From UBA7328 sp002471345 (GTDB lineage: Bacteria > Bacteroidota > Bacteroidia > Chitinophagales > Saprospiraceae), in contig CAXGOB010000082.1 of the NCBI GenBank assembly GCA_964011275.1, positions 1 to 20,215 of the forward strand: a stretch of 20,215 nt of DNA, in the 5' to 3' direction. Of the stretch, positions 1 through 8,255 are shown one piece after another (positions within the stretch are counted from its first letter, which is position 1; each line of letters opens with the position of its first letter). A model generated the notes under the pieces. It was given only the letters and a program-made list of their open reading frames with translations, was not told the origin of the DNA and made no database searches. Made by a program: the position numbers and the translations under genes.

Positions 1-259
1 TCTATTTCGTCATCCTGCTGTAATGGATGCGGCTGTAGTAGCTAAGTCAGATGAAAAGTGGGGAGAAGTACCTTGTGCATTTGTACACCTCAAAGACAGT
101 CAATTAGTCAAGGAAGAAGAGCTGATCAAATTTGTGAAATCTGAAATAGCACATTTTAAAGCTCCTAAATATATTTTATTTGGACCTCTACCAAAGACTG
201 CAACTGGTAAAACTCAGAAATTTGTGCTGAGAGAGAAAGCAGAGCAAGTAATGCACTAA
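1..259 (+). CDS. Acyl-CoA synthetase (AMP-forming), C-terminal fragment
   Basis: This is the C-terminal domain of an ANL-superfamily acyl-CoA synthetase, which adenylates a carboxylic acid and transfers it to coenzyme A. The reading frame is open from the window edge (codons begin at base 2, reading LFRHPAV), so the first ATG at 23 is internal and most of the gene lies outside. Visible signatures are HPAVMDAAVVAKSDEKWGE, typical of the C-terminal cap, and PKTATGKTQKFVLRE, where the lysine after TG is the conserved catalytic lysine of adenylation. The closing motif resembles medium/long-chain fatty acyl-CoA ligases, but substrate specificity cannot be read from this piece. It is followed on the same strand by a hydrolase after about 70 bases. 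Confidence 0.9.
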   Translation, partial: LFRHPAVMDAAVVAKSDEKWGEVPCAFVHLKDSQLVKEEELIKFVKSEIAHFKAPKYILFGPLPKTATGKTQKFVLREKAEQVMH

Positions 260-330
260 TCTGCAATTTCTATTCTAGCTTATTTATACATTAGAGCAAG
301 AACATTAATTCGATAAATTAAAAGAGACTT

Positions 331-1803
331 ATGAATTTCTATAATTTCATTTCTGGTGTTTTGATATCAGTTATTTTTTCTTTTGCTTCTTGTGCTTCAG
401 CACAAAAAACCTCTGAAATATCCACCTCGTCAGATGATAAAATGATCATTAATTCATTGGATAAAAAAGCTGATCATTATGCTGATATAGCTCATCAAAT
501 TTGGACTCATGCAGAATTGGGCTATATAGAGCATAAGAGTACAGAACTTTTACAAACTACACTTAAAAAAGCAGGGTTTATGGTGGAAGCTGGAGTAGCA
601 AATATTCCTACTGCATTCTCTGCAACTTACGGATCTGGAAGACCAGTTATTGGCATATTAGCAGAGTTTGATGCTTTACCTGGAGTATCACAAGATGCTG
701 TACCCTATAAAAAAGAACGAGAAGGCTGTACTGCTGGACATGCCTGTGGACATCATCTATTTGGAACCGCTTCTGCTGCTTCTGGGATAGCTATTAAAGA
801 ATGGTTAGAAAAATCTGGTGGGTCAGGCACAATTCAGGTTTTTGGGACTCCGGCTGAAGAAGGAGGATCAGGAAAAGTATATATGTCTAGAGAAGGAGTT
901 TTCGATAATGTAGATGTAATGTTGAACTGGCATCCTGGAGATGGAAACAGTGCAGGAGCAGGTTCATGTTTAGCAATAAAATCAGCAAAATTTAGATTTC
1001 ATGGGGCTGCAAGTCATGCAGCAGGAGCCCCACATAGAGGGAGGAGTGCTTTAGACGGAGTAGAAGCAATGAATGACATGGCTAATATGCTAAGAGAACA
1101 TGTACCTCAAGAGACTCGCATCCATTATGTCATCACAAAAGGAGGGGAAGCTCCAAATGTAGTCCCAGCCGAGGCAGAAGTATACTACTACATACGGCAT
1201 CCACATATGCGTGATGTGAAAAGTATTTTTAATCGATTGGTAAAATGCGCAGAAGGGGCTGCACTTGGTACAGGTACAACTATGGATTATGAAGTGATTG
1301 GAGGTTCCTATAATGTGTTACCTAATGCAGCATTAGCAGAAGTCATGTACAAAAGCCTCAGTAAAGTGGGAGGAGTCTCGTATACAGCAGATGAAAGAAA
1401 ATTTGCTGAAGAAATAATGAAGTCTTATCCAGATATGAAAGTTTCTCCTGAGGACGCAGAAAATGTTGCTGAATTCTATGTTACAGAACGTGCTGCACCA
1501 TATTCAACAGATGTAGGTGATGTAAGTTGGCTCGTTCCTACAGCTGGCATGAGTGCAGCAACTTGGGTTCCGGGCACTTCAGCACATAGCTGGCAAGCAG
1601 TGGCTGCTGGGGGAATGAGTATTGGCCATAAAGGAATGATGATAGCTGCTAAAACAATGGCACTTACCGGTGTAGATATCTTCAAAAACCCTGCAGTAGT
1701 AGCAAAAGCTCAGCATGAATTAAAAGAGAGGCAAGGCGCAGAATTTGAATACGAAGCATTGCTCGGCAATAGAGAGCCTCCTTTGAATTATAGAAATAAT
1801 TAG
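331..1803 (+). CDS. M20 family (AbgB-like) metal-dependent amidohydrolase, exported, probable lipoprotein
   Basis: A 490-residue M20D-type hydrolase related to AbgB, the p-aminobenzoyl-glutamate hydrolase subunit; relatives cleave amide bonds of N-acylated amino acids. The N-terminus is hydrophobic and ends in FASC (Cys21), a plausible lipobox; cleavage at ASA-Q by signal peptidase I is the alternative. Family metal ligands are all visible: Cys139 and His141 (HACGHH), Glu176-Glu177 (PAEE), His201 (NWHPGD) and His419 (PGTSAHSW). The dimerisation domain lies around residues 217-335, with ASHAAGAPHRGRSALD and NVVPAEAEVYYYIRHP. STDVGDVSW and SIGHKG are also AbgB-like. Its true substrate is unknown. 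A paralogue lies about 3 kb away on the other strand. Confidence 0.9.
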   Translation: MNFYNFISGVLISVIFSFASCASAQKTSEISTSSDDKMIINSLDKKADHYADIAHQIWTHAELGYIEHKSTELLQTTLKKAGFMVEAGVANIPTAFSATYGSGRPVIGILAEFDALPGVSQDAVPYKKEREGCTAGHACGHHLFGTASAASGIAIKEWLEKSGGSGTIQVFGTPAEEGGSGKVYMSREGVFDNVDVMLNWHPGDGNSAGAGSCLAIKSAKFRFHGAASHAAGAPHRGRSALDGVEAMNDMANMLREHVPQETRIHYVITKGGEAPNVVPAEAEVYYYIRHPHMRDVKSIFNRLVKCAEGAALGTGTTMDYEVIGGSYNVLPNAALAEVMYKSLSKVGGVSYTADERKFAEEIMKSYPDMKVSPEDAENVAEFYVTERAAPYSTDVGDVSWLVPTAGMSAATWVPGTSAHSWQAVAAGGMSIGHKGMMIAAKTMALTGVDIFKNPAVVAKAQHELKERQGAEFEYEALLGNREPPLNYRNN

Positions 1804-1933
1804 ATCTAAGTTTATTTTGTCAAACTTCAATTGACTTACATCACATTAGGCATTCTATACTTTATAAGATTGGCAGAAACTTGTTTCTTTTAAAACATTG
1901 TGCAAAATGCTTTAGCCCTTTATGAATATCGTA

Positions 1934-1941
1934 TACATTTG
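1934..1941 (+). promoter_or_regulatory. Candidate Bacteroidota -7 promoter element upstream of the acyl-CoA dehydrogenase
   Basis: TACATTTG matches the Bacteroidota primary-sigma -7 consensus TAnnTTTG exactly. A TTTA 19 bases upstream (1911-1914) could serve as the -33 TTTG element with one mismatch. It sits 24 bases before the ATG of the acyl-CoA dehydrogenase gene. This is pattern matching only; the motif is short and can occur by chance in AT-rich DNA. Confidence 0.45.
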
Positions 1942-1964
1942 CATTAAGCTAAACAAACTTATAT

Positions 1965-3167
1965 ATGGAGAAGGTCATACATCGATCTAACAAATCTGAT
2001 CTGTTTAAAAATCATGATTATTTTGGAATCGATGATTTGCTCACAGAAGAGCATAAAATGATTAGAGATTCAGTAAGAACTTGGGTATCAAAGGAAGTCC
2101 TTCCAATTATTGAAAGTTGTGCGGAGCAAAATGAGTGCCCACTACATCTATACAAACAAATGGGAGAGCTGGGAGCTCTAGGACCAAGTATTTCAGCAGA
2201 ATATGGAGGTGGTGGAATGGATGAAATCACTTATGGTATCATCATGCAAGAGCTAGAGAGAGGTGATAGTGGAATACGTTCTATGGCGTCAGTACAAGGC
2301 TCATTAGTAATGTTCCCCATATCCAAGTATGGCACAGAGAAACAAAAGAGTGATTACCTGCCCAAATTGGCAAGTGGTGAGATCATAGGATGTTTTGGTC
2401 TTACCGAACCTGATCATGGATCCAATCCTGGAGAAATGGTCACGAATATTAAAGACGATGGTGATGCATATATTCTCAATGGCGCCAAAATGTGGATTAC
2501 CAATAGTCCCATTGCTGACATTGCTGTAGTCTGGGCGAAAGACGAGACCAATAGAATAAGAGGGATGGTAATCGAGAAAGGGATGAAAGGTTTCTCGGCA
2601 CCTAAAATCGAAGGTAAATGGTCGCTCAGAGCTTCTATTACAGGAGAATTGGTTTTTGAAGATGTAAGAGTGCCAAAGGAGAATGTTTTTCCTGATATAT
2701 CAGGACTTAAAGGCCCACTCTCTTGTCTTTCAAAGGCTCGATACGGGATCTCTTGGGGTGCGATTGGTGCCGCTATGGATTGCTACGATGCAGCATTGAG
2801 GTATAGTCAAGAACGAATTCAGTTTGGCAGACCCATTGGACAGTTTCAACTTACACAAAAGAAACTGGCAGAGATGATTACAGAAATCACCAAAGCTCAA
2901 CTACTGGTGTGGAGACTAGGCACATTGGCTAATCAAGGTAAAGCCACTCCAGCTCAAATCTCAATGGCTAAAAGAAATAACGTCTGGATAGCATTACAAA
3001 TCGCAAGAGAAGCTCGTCAAATACATGGTGGAATGGGAATCACAAGTGAGTATCCAATGATGCGTCATATGATGAATCTCGAAACTGTATTAACTTATGA
3101 AGGAACTCATGATGTACATTTATTGATAACTGGTCATGATGTAACAGGACTAAATGCTTTTAGCTAA
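1965..3167 (+). CDS. gcdH: Acyl-CoA dehydrogenase, glutaryl-CoA dehydrogenase type
   Basis: A 400-residue flavin-dependent acyl-CoA dehydrogenase, the normal family length. It looks closest to glutaryl-CoA dehydrogenase, which oxidises and decarboxylates glutaryl-CoA to crotonyl-CoA in lysine and tryptophan breakdown. Family signs are GIRSMASVQGSLVM (Arg105 in the place of the substrate-binding arginine), CFGLTEPDHGSNP and KMWITNSPIAD in the FAD-binding middle domain, QFGRPIGQFQL, RQIHGGMGIT, and YEGTHDVH with Glu379 as the predicted catalytic base. The end, LITGHDVTGLNAF, also fits this subfamily. No other lysine-degradation gene is in view, so the assignment rests on sequence resemblance recalled by eye. 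Transcription probably starts from its own promoter in the 161-base gap upstream. Confidence 0.88.
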   Translation: MEKVIHRSNKSDLFKNHDYFGIDDLLTEEHKMIRDSVRTWVSKEVLPIIESCAEQNECPLHLYKQMGELGALGPSISAEYGGGGMDEITYGIIMQELERGDSGIRSMASVQGSLVMFPISKYGTEKQKSDYLPKLASGEIIGCFGLTEPDHGSNPGEMVTNIKDDGDAYILNGAKMWITNSPIADIAVVWAKDETNRIRGMVIEKGMKGFSAPKIEGKWSLRASITGELVFEDVRVPKENVFPDISGLKGPLSCLSKARYGISWGAIGAAMDCYDAALRYSQERIQFGRPIGQFQLTQKKLAEMITEITKAQLLVWRLGTLANQGKATPAQISMAKRNNVWIALQIAREARQIHGGMGITSEYPMMRHMMNLETVLTYEGTHDVHLLITGHDVTGLNAFS

Positions 3168-3210
3168 TAACATTGGAACCTGACAGGTCTTATCACAACA
3201 CGCAATACTT

Positions 3211-3975
3211 ATGAAAATCATATCCTGGAACGTAAATGGCATTAGAGCATCAGTAAAAAAAGATTTTGTAAATGAATTCAACTCTATAAATGCAGATGTT
3301 TTTTGCCTTCAAGAGACGAAAGCTCAAAATGATCAAGTAGAAGAAGCTTTATCTGAAATAAGTGGATATGAAATAAATACACATTCGGCAGATAAAAAAG
3401 GCTACTCCGGAGTATCTATATTATCAAAAGTAAAACCTGAGTCGGTAACTGTGAATATAGGTATAGATGAACATGACCATGAAGGAAGAGTAATCGCTAC
3501 CGAGTTTGAGCAGTTCATTATGGTCGACGTATATGTCCCTAATTCAGGAAGTGGATTAAAACGTTTGGATTATAGGGCCACATGGGACGCGGCATTTGCA
3601 AAATATTTGAAACAATTAAGAAAGAAAAAGCCAATTATTGTGACTGGTGATTTTAATGTAGCACATCAACCTATTGACCTTGCTCGTCCCAAACCAAATT
3701 ATAATAAAACATCAGGGTACACTCAAGTAGAAATAGATGGCATACAAGGTCTACTCGATGTTGGACTTGTTGATGCATATAGAACTCTTTATCCTGAAAA
3801 AGTAGAATACACCTTTTGGAGTGTAAGATTTGGAGCAAGAGCCAAAAATGTAGGCTGGAGGTTAGACTACTTTCTGGTAGATGAAAGATTGAGAGACAAC
3901 ATTAAAGACAGCATTATTCACACAAATACAATGGGAAGTGATCACTGCCCTATTGAATTACAAATCGAATTTTAA
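3211..3975 (+). CDS. xth: Exodeoxyribonuclease III (AP endonuclease, ExoA/Xth family)
   Basis: A 254-residue cytoplasmic DNA-repair enzyme that cuts DNA 5' to abasic sites and removes 3' nucleotides; length is normal. The whole active site is visible: Asn7 (SWNVNGIRA), Glu35 (LQETKAQ), Tyr109 (VYVPNSG), Asp147 and Asn149 (TGDFNVAH), Asp219 (WRLDYFL) and Asp244-His245 (GSDHCPIELQ). KPNYNKTSGYTQVE and FWSVRFGARAKNVGWRLDY are typical of the family. It follows the acyl-CoA dehydrogenase by 43 bases and may be cotranscribed. Its stop codon lies one base from the stop of the opposing sugar-kinase gene. Confidence 0.96.
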   Translation: MKIISWNVNGIRASVKKDFVNEFNSINADVFCLQETKAQNDQVEEALSEISGYEINTHSADKKGYSGVSILSKVKPESVTVNIGIDEHDHEGRVIATEFEQFIMVDVYVPNSGSGLKRLDYRATWDAAFAKYLKQLRKKKPIIVTGDFNVAHQPIDLARPKPNYNKTSGYTQVEIDGIQGLLDVGLVDAYRTLYPEKVEYTFWSVRFGARAKNVGWRLDYFLVDERLRDNIKDSIIHTNTMGSDHCPIELQIEF

Positions 3976-3976
3976 G

Positions 3977-4855
3977 TCAATTGAATCTAGATGCTCTGAG
4001 CGCATTCACTTCAGCTAAAGAAGTAAGACAACATCCACCCTTTTTAGAGGCAACTACCGCGCTTAAGGCACTGGCAAAATCTTGAACATCATTCATATCC
4101 CACTCCTTCTTAACACCAAATACGAATCCTGCAGTGAATGCATCACCACATCCTACTGTATCGTCAACATCCACCTTATAACCACCATGTTGATGGAATA
4201 TTCCTTTGCTTAGAATTTTAGATCCCTCGGCTCCTTTAGTTAAAATGATATGATCAATACTATACTCATCTGACAGATAATTCAACCCATCATCTTCATC
4301 ATAAGATTTTTCCATCCATTTCATTAATATCGGCAACTCCTCATCATTAATTTTAAAAATATGAGAATGAGGTAAATATTTGACCAACAGTTCTTTAGTC
4401 GTAAATGGCAATCTAAAATTAGCGTCGAAAAAATTCAAAGTGGAATGTTCAAGAAGTAGATCCAAATTGTGATATGAATCATCATCCATCCGCTGGGCCA
4501 TACTACCAAAAATCACACCTTTGTCCTCCGCTATTTTGAAGTGCTCTTTAGTGATTGGAATAGCATCCCACGCCACTGGCATCTTTATGTCGTAAGTTGC
4601 TCTACCCTGATCATCAAGAATAATATCAACACGACTGGTAGGATATTTATCAATTTGAGCCAAGGACGCGATATCTAATCCAAGGGCTTTTACATCATTA
4701 AGCATTTCTTCACCGAGGTCATCTTTACCTACAGCAGTGACTAGAGTAGGAATTAAGCCAATGTTGTGCATTTGCACAGACATATTTAATTGTGCACCAC
4801 CAAGCACTTTCCCCGTAGGCAGGCAATCCCAAATTATTTCACCGAAACAGATCAA
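3977..4855 (-). CDS. PfkB-family carbohydrate kinase (fructokinase-like)
   Basis: A 292-residue ribokinase/PfkB-fold sugar kinase, probably phosphorylating fructose or a similar sugar with ATP. The N-terminal CFGEIIWDCLP and GGAQLN motifs resemble fructokinases; the C-terminal signature DDTVGCGDAFTAGF carries the catalytic base Asp238. Start: the codon at 4855-4853 is TTG, and an in-frame TAG lies five codons upstream (4870-4868) with no ATG between. The first internal ATG would remove the conserved GEIIWD and GG motifs, so TTG is the best start. The gene is 19 bases after the M20 hydrolase on the same strand and probably forms an operon with it. Sugar specificity is inferred. Confidence 0.9.
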   Translation of the reverse strand: MICFGEIIWDCLPTGKVLGGAQLNMSVQMHNIGLIPTLVTAVGKDDLGEEMLNDVKALGLDIASLAQIDKYPTSRVDIILDDQGRATYDIKMPVAWDAIPITKEHFKIAEDKGVIFGSMAQRMDDDSYHNLDLLLEHSTLNFFDANFRLPFTTKELLVKYLPHSHIFKINDEELPILMKWMEKSYDEDDGLNYLSDEYSIDHIILTKGAEGSKILSKGIFHQHGGYKVDVDDTVGCGDAFTAGFVFGVKKEWDMNDVQDFASALSAVVASKKGGCCLTSLAEVNALRASRFN

Positions 4856-4874
4856 ATTAAATGAGTTCTAGATT

Positions 4875-6467
4875 CTACTCCTCTTCTTTCAAAGTAGGAT
4901 ACTTTATCCCTAATTGTTCCAAATAAGAATCATGCTTCTTCTCATCGTAATAGTACTTCTCCAACTCGGATCTAAATTCTCCTTGAATTTCTTCATTGAG
5001 ATATATAGCTGGTGAGTCTTCGTCTGTAACCATAGGAGTATACTCTAATTCCATGCCTTGCTCATTTTTAAAATAATCCCAAGCAGCTTCCACTAATTTA
5101 GGCTTCATTACAAAATCAAGGATTGTCATTGCTTCTGCCTTTGCTCCTGCTACAACTCCTTTGTGGGCAATTGGAGTAGCCATCGCGATAGCATTACTCC
5201 AATGATGCCCTTGTAGTCCAGGAATGTTAGAAGGGAATCTCATGGTGACCGTAGGCAGCTTCCAGGAAATATCACCTATATCATCACTTCCGCCACTTAC
5301 AGGTCTTGAGACAGGTAAGCCAATGGTATCTAGGCCTATACTCAACCCGTCATATCTTGGGAGCGATTTTACTTCTTTCTGTACAGCACGTGCTAATTCT
5401 TGATCGGCTTCACTCCATTCGGGAAGCCCAATTTCTCTAATATTCTGATACATTGACTCAGCTATCACTTGATTAAAATGTCGTGGCCAAGCAGACCCCA
5501 ACACCTTTCTTTTTACTGAAGTGTTAGTCATGAGTGCCGCACCGTCCGCCATATCATTTGCGCGGTCATATACTTCCATGATTTTAGGGTAGGTCAGATG
5601 TCTAAAGTAATACCAAATGGAAGCTTTAGATGGCACTACATTAGGTTGATCTCCTCCATTTGTAATCACACTATGAGAACGATGATAGGGATCAAGATGC
5701 TCTCTTTGATATTGCCATCCAATGTTCATCAGCTCTACAGCATCAGCTGCACTTCTACCCCTCCATGGAGCTCCTGCTCCATGAGCTGCTTCACCTTCAA
5801 ATTCATATTCCACACTGATCAATCCAGTCCCTCTTGCTTGTCCATATGACACACTCAAATTACTACTGACATGAGTAAAAATGGATATATCTACATCATC
5901 AAAATATCCATCTCTGGTGTAGAATGCCTTAGTCCCTACAAGCTCTTCTGCCACTCCTGGCCAAACTATTAATGTGCCACTTAGTCCTTCTCTTTCCATT
6001 ATATCCTTTACCGCTAACACAGCCATAATATTCAAAGGAGAACCTGAATTGTGTCCCTCTCCATGTCCTGGTGCACCTTCTATAATAGGATCATGATATG
6101 CTACTCCAGGTTTTTGTGAAGCTTTGGGTATACAGTCTAAATCACTTCCTATGGCAATGACTGGTTTACCACTACCCCATTTAGCCCACCATGCTGTTGG
6201 GATACCAGATATACCATGCTCCACTTCAAACCCATCATCTTTTAATATATCAGTCAGGTATTTTGATGTTTCTACTTCTTGAAATCCGAGTTCAGCAAAA
6301 CTGAACACTTTATCCACCATGACTTGTGCTTGCTTTGCATTGTCATCTATGGATTTTATCACTTCATTCTTATATGCTTTCAGCTTCATTTCTACCATAG
6401 CTGAATCCATCTGTGAAAACGATAATAATGGGATAAGAAAAATCGAGAGTGTGCAAAGTTTTTTCAT
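4875..6467 (-). CDS. Exported M20 family amidohydrolase with Cys-to-Glu change at a metal ligand
   Basis: A 530-residue hydrolase of the same M20D/AbgB-like group as the gene at 331-1803. A signal peptide (MKKLCTLSIFLIPLLSFSQ) predicts export. Shared landmarks are AAHGAGAPWRGRSAADAVELM, NVVPSKASIWYYFRH, IGDISWKLPT and IAHKG. Likely metal ligands are His139, Glu174-Glu175 (GVAEEL), His199 (FTHV) and His421 (GLQGHHW). The position that is Cys in HACGHH of the paralogue is Glu137 here (GHGEGHN). It also has about 40 extra residues, including a charged tail rich in Lys, Glu and Tyr. It is the first gene of a probable two-gene operon with the sugar kinase. Substrate is unknown; activity with Glu as ligand is plausible but not shown. 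Confidence 0.88.
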   Translation of the reverse strand: MKKLCTLSIFLIPLLSFSQMDSAMVEMKLKAYKNEVIKSIDDNAKQAQVMVDKVFSFAELGFQEVETSKYLTDILKDDGFEVEHGISGIPTAWWAKWGSGKPVIAIGSDLDCIPKASQKPGVAYHDPIIEGAPGHGEGHNSGSPLNIMAVLAVKDIMEREGLSGTLIVWPGVAEELVGTKAFYTRDGYFDDVDISIFTHVSSNLSVSYGQARGTGLISVEYEFEGEAAHGAGAPWRGRSAADAVELMNIGWQYQREHLDPYHRSHSVITNGGDQPNVVPSKASIWYYFRHLTYPKIMEVYDRANDMADGAALMTNTSVKRKVLGSAWPRHFNQVIAESMYQNIREIGLPEWSEADQELARAVQKEVKSLPRYDGLSIGLDTIGLPVSRPVSGGSDDIGDISWKLPTVTMRFPSNIPGLQGHHWSNAIAMATPIAHKGVVAGAKAEAMTILDFVMKPKLVEAAWDYFKNEQGMELEYTPMVTDEDSPAIYLNEEIQGEFRSELEKYYYDEKKHDSYLEQLGIKYPTLKEEE

Positions 6468-6598
6468 AATCTTCTATTTTGGAAAAAATTTGACCAAAAG
6501 GTAAGAAATCATTGCAATATGGAATGTTCTTTATTCAAAATAATGAATTAATAAAAGAAAATATCCCCTTATATATTTAAACTAATACAAACAATCAA

Positions 6599-7438
6599 AT
6601 GAAAGACTTAAATGGTAAAGTAGCAGCAATCACAGGTGTTGGATCAGGTATAGGAGAAGCACTGGCATTAAATTTAGCCAAACAAGGATGTGATTTGAGT
6701 CTGAATGAAATAAACCCAGAAAGGCTAGAAGCCACAATAGATAAGTGTAAGTCTATCAACTCTTCAATAAAAATACACAGTGACGCATTTGATGTTTCAA
6801 ATGAAAAATCTATGCGGTCATTTGCTGCCAACACGATGAATACCCATGGCAGAGTAGATCTAATGATCAATAATGCTGGTGTTGCTATTGGAACCGTCTC
6901 TGCTGAGAATATTAAGAAAGAAGATTTTGATTGGATTATGGGTATAAATTTCTGGGGTATGGTTTATGGTACACAGGCCTTTTATCCCTATCTCAAAAGA
7001 CAAAAAGAAGCAGCTCTCGTTAATGTATCTAGCCTTTTTGGGCTTATAGGAGTTGCTTATCAAGCTGCATATTGCACCACTAAATTTGCTATCAGAGGAT
7101 ATACAGAATCACTGAGAATGGAAGCCCAAAAAACTGCTCCACATGTGATCATCCATACTGTGCATCCTGGAGGGATATCTACTAATATTGCTAATGATTC
7201 TAAATGGGTTACAGATGAACCTGAACCCGATGTGATGAAAGTCAATGAGTTTTTAGTAATGCCACCTATTAAAGCAGCCGGCATAATTGTCAAAGGAGTG
7301 AATAAAAAACAAAGTAGGATACTTATAGGAAATGATGCCAAAAGGGCTTCTCTCATTCAGAGAATATGGCCTGAGGGGTATTCAAAAATGCTAGGAAAAG
7401 GGCCGATGGGAGGTGCCGATTCGTTAACAGATACCTAA
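6599..7438 (+). CDS. Short-chain dehydrogenase/reductase (SDR), classical type
   Basis: A 279-residue NAD(P)-dependent oxidoreductase with a Rossmann fold. The cofactor motif TGVGSGIG is at 12-19, NNAG at 91-94, and the catalytic set is Asn117, Ser144 or Ser145 (VNVSS), Tyr158 and Lys162 (YCTTK). The segment HPGGISTNIA after the active site is usual for classical SDRs. A C-terminal extension of about 60 residues (IKAAGIIVKGVNKKQSRILIG) resembles SDRs annotated as acetoin or fatty-alcohol type, but no substrate can be assigned. It diverges from the M20 hydrolase across a 131-base gap and converges on the LytTR gene. TATATTTA at 6572-6579 is a one-mismatch fit to the -7 element. Confidence 0.93.
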   Translation: MKDLNGKVAAITGVGSGIGEALALNLAKQGCDLSLNEINPERLEATIDKCKSINSSIKIHSDAFDVSNEKSMRSFAANTMNTHGRVDLMINNAGVAIGTVSAENIKKEDFDWIMGINFWGMVYGTQAFYPYLKRQKEAALVNVSSLFGLIGVAYQAAYCTTKFAIRGYTESLRMEAQKTAPHVIIHTVHPGGISTNIANDSKWVTDEPEPDVMKVNEFLVMPPIKAAGIIVKGVNKKQSRILIGNDAKRASLIQRIWPEGYSKMLGKGPMGGADSLTDT

Positions 7439-7505
7439 AATTGCATTTTATATTTAATGCATAAATGAGAACATTCTTAGACGCACTTTAGAAAAAGAAT
7501 TGAAA

Positions 7506-8255
7506 TTACTTCAACCATTTTTTAAAAGAAGATACTTTTAGTCTGCTTACAATTATCTCCTCCTCATAATGGAAATTTAAGTGTATCCTTATTTTTCTGT
7601 ATTGAGATGGTTCTAATGATTCTACAGAATATCGATTTAAAAGCATTTGGCGGTTTATGCGGAAAAAGATCGCGGGGTCACAGTTAGATTCGATGTAGTC
7701 CATCTTTTTATAAATAGGAAACTTTTCACCTTTAGTGGTTATGATATAAACAGTTTCATTTTTTATATGAAATAGAGCTACTTCATCAATATGAATCACC
7801 TTAGTTTTCTGCCTAAATTGAGTTAAGAATCTTTGTTGAAACTGTTTGTTTCCCTCTTTACCTAGGTTTATTGTGTTGTTCACAGATCCACTATACTTTT
7901 TCACCATTTTCTCATACTTCTCCAAAGCAGAATGGATCTCATCTTCCTTAAATGGCTTCAGTACATAATCAATTCCATTGTTTTTTATGGCCTGCATTGC
8001 ATATTGATCAAAGGCAGTACAAAATACTACAGGCACCCTTAAATCCACGTGTCTAAAAATCTCAAAACTGTCTCCATCTGCTAATTGAATATCAAAAAAA
8101 CATAGGTCAATTTCATTTTGACAATTACTTAGATAAAAAACAGTATCAACTACCGTTTTAAAAGTTTTTATCACCTTATACTCCTCCTTCTGTTCAATGA
8201 TTTCTTTTAAAAGATTTGCTGTGTGAGTTTCGTCTTCTACTAGAAGGATATTCAT
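7506..8255 (-). CDS. LytTR-family response regulator
   Basis: A 249-residue two-component response regulator. The receiver domain (about 1-118) has the acidic pair Glu7-Asp8, phosphoacceptor Asp55 (LCFFDIQL), Thr80 (FCTAFDQYAM) and Lys100 (YVLKPF). The C-terminal half (about 140-249) is a LytTR DNA-binding domain, recognised from VIHIDEVALFHIKNETVYII and FFRINRQMLLNRYSVES. Its start overlaps the end of the histidine kinase gene by four bases (ATGA), so the two are translationally coupled partners. LytTR regulators bind pairs of direct repeats; such a pair lies in the divergent region before the TonB-dependent receptor, making that receptor the likely target (inference). Confidence 0.95.
   Translation of the reverse strand: MNILLVEDETHTANLLKEIIEQKEEYKVIKTFKTVVDTVFYLSNCQNEIDLCFFDIQLADGDSFEIFRHVDLRVPVVFCTAFDQYAMQAIKNNGIDYVLKPFKEDEIHSALEKYEKMVKKYSGSVNNTINLGKEGNKQFQQRFLTQFRQKTKVIHIDEVALFHIKNETVYIITTKGEKFPIYKKMDYIESNCDPAIFFRINRQMLLNRYSVESLEPSQYRKIRIHLNFHYEEEIIVSRLKVSSFKKWLK

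Noticed and set aside
1808..1827. AAGTTT...AAACTT hairpin just after the first M20 gene, as a terminator
   Set aside because: Short AT-rich stem without a following T-run.
3178..3188. ACCTGACAGGT perfect dyad between the acyl-CoA dehydrogenase and exonuclease III genes
   Set aside because: Five-base arms are expected several times by chance in 20 kb, and no second copy or regulator is linked to it.
7060..7356. 98-codon minus-strand frame inside the SDR gene
   Set aside because: The SDR frame carries intact catalytic motifs across the same bases, so this is a shadow.
7442..7461. TGCATT...AATGCA hairpin between the convergent SDR and LytTR genes, as a terminator
   Set aside because: The stem is 6 bp, AT-rich, with an 8-base loop and no T-tract on either side; too weak to call.
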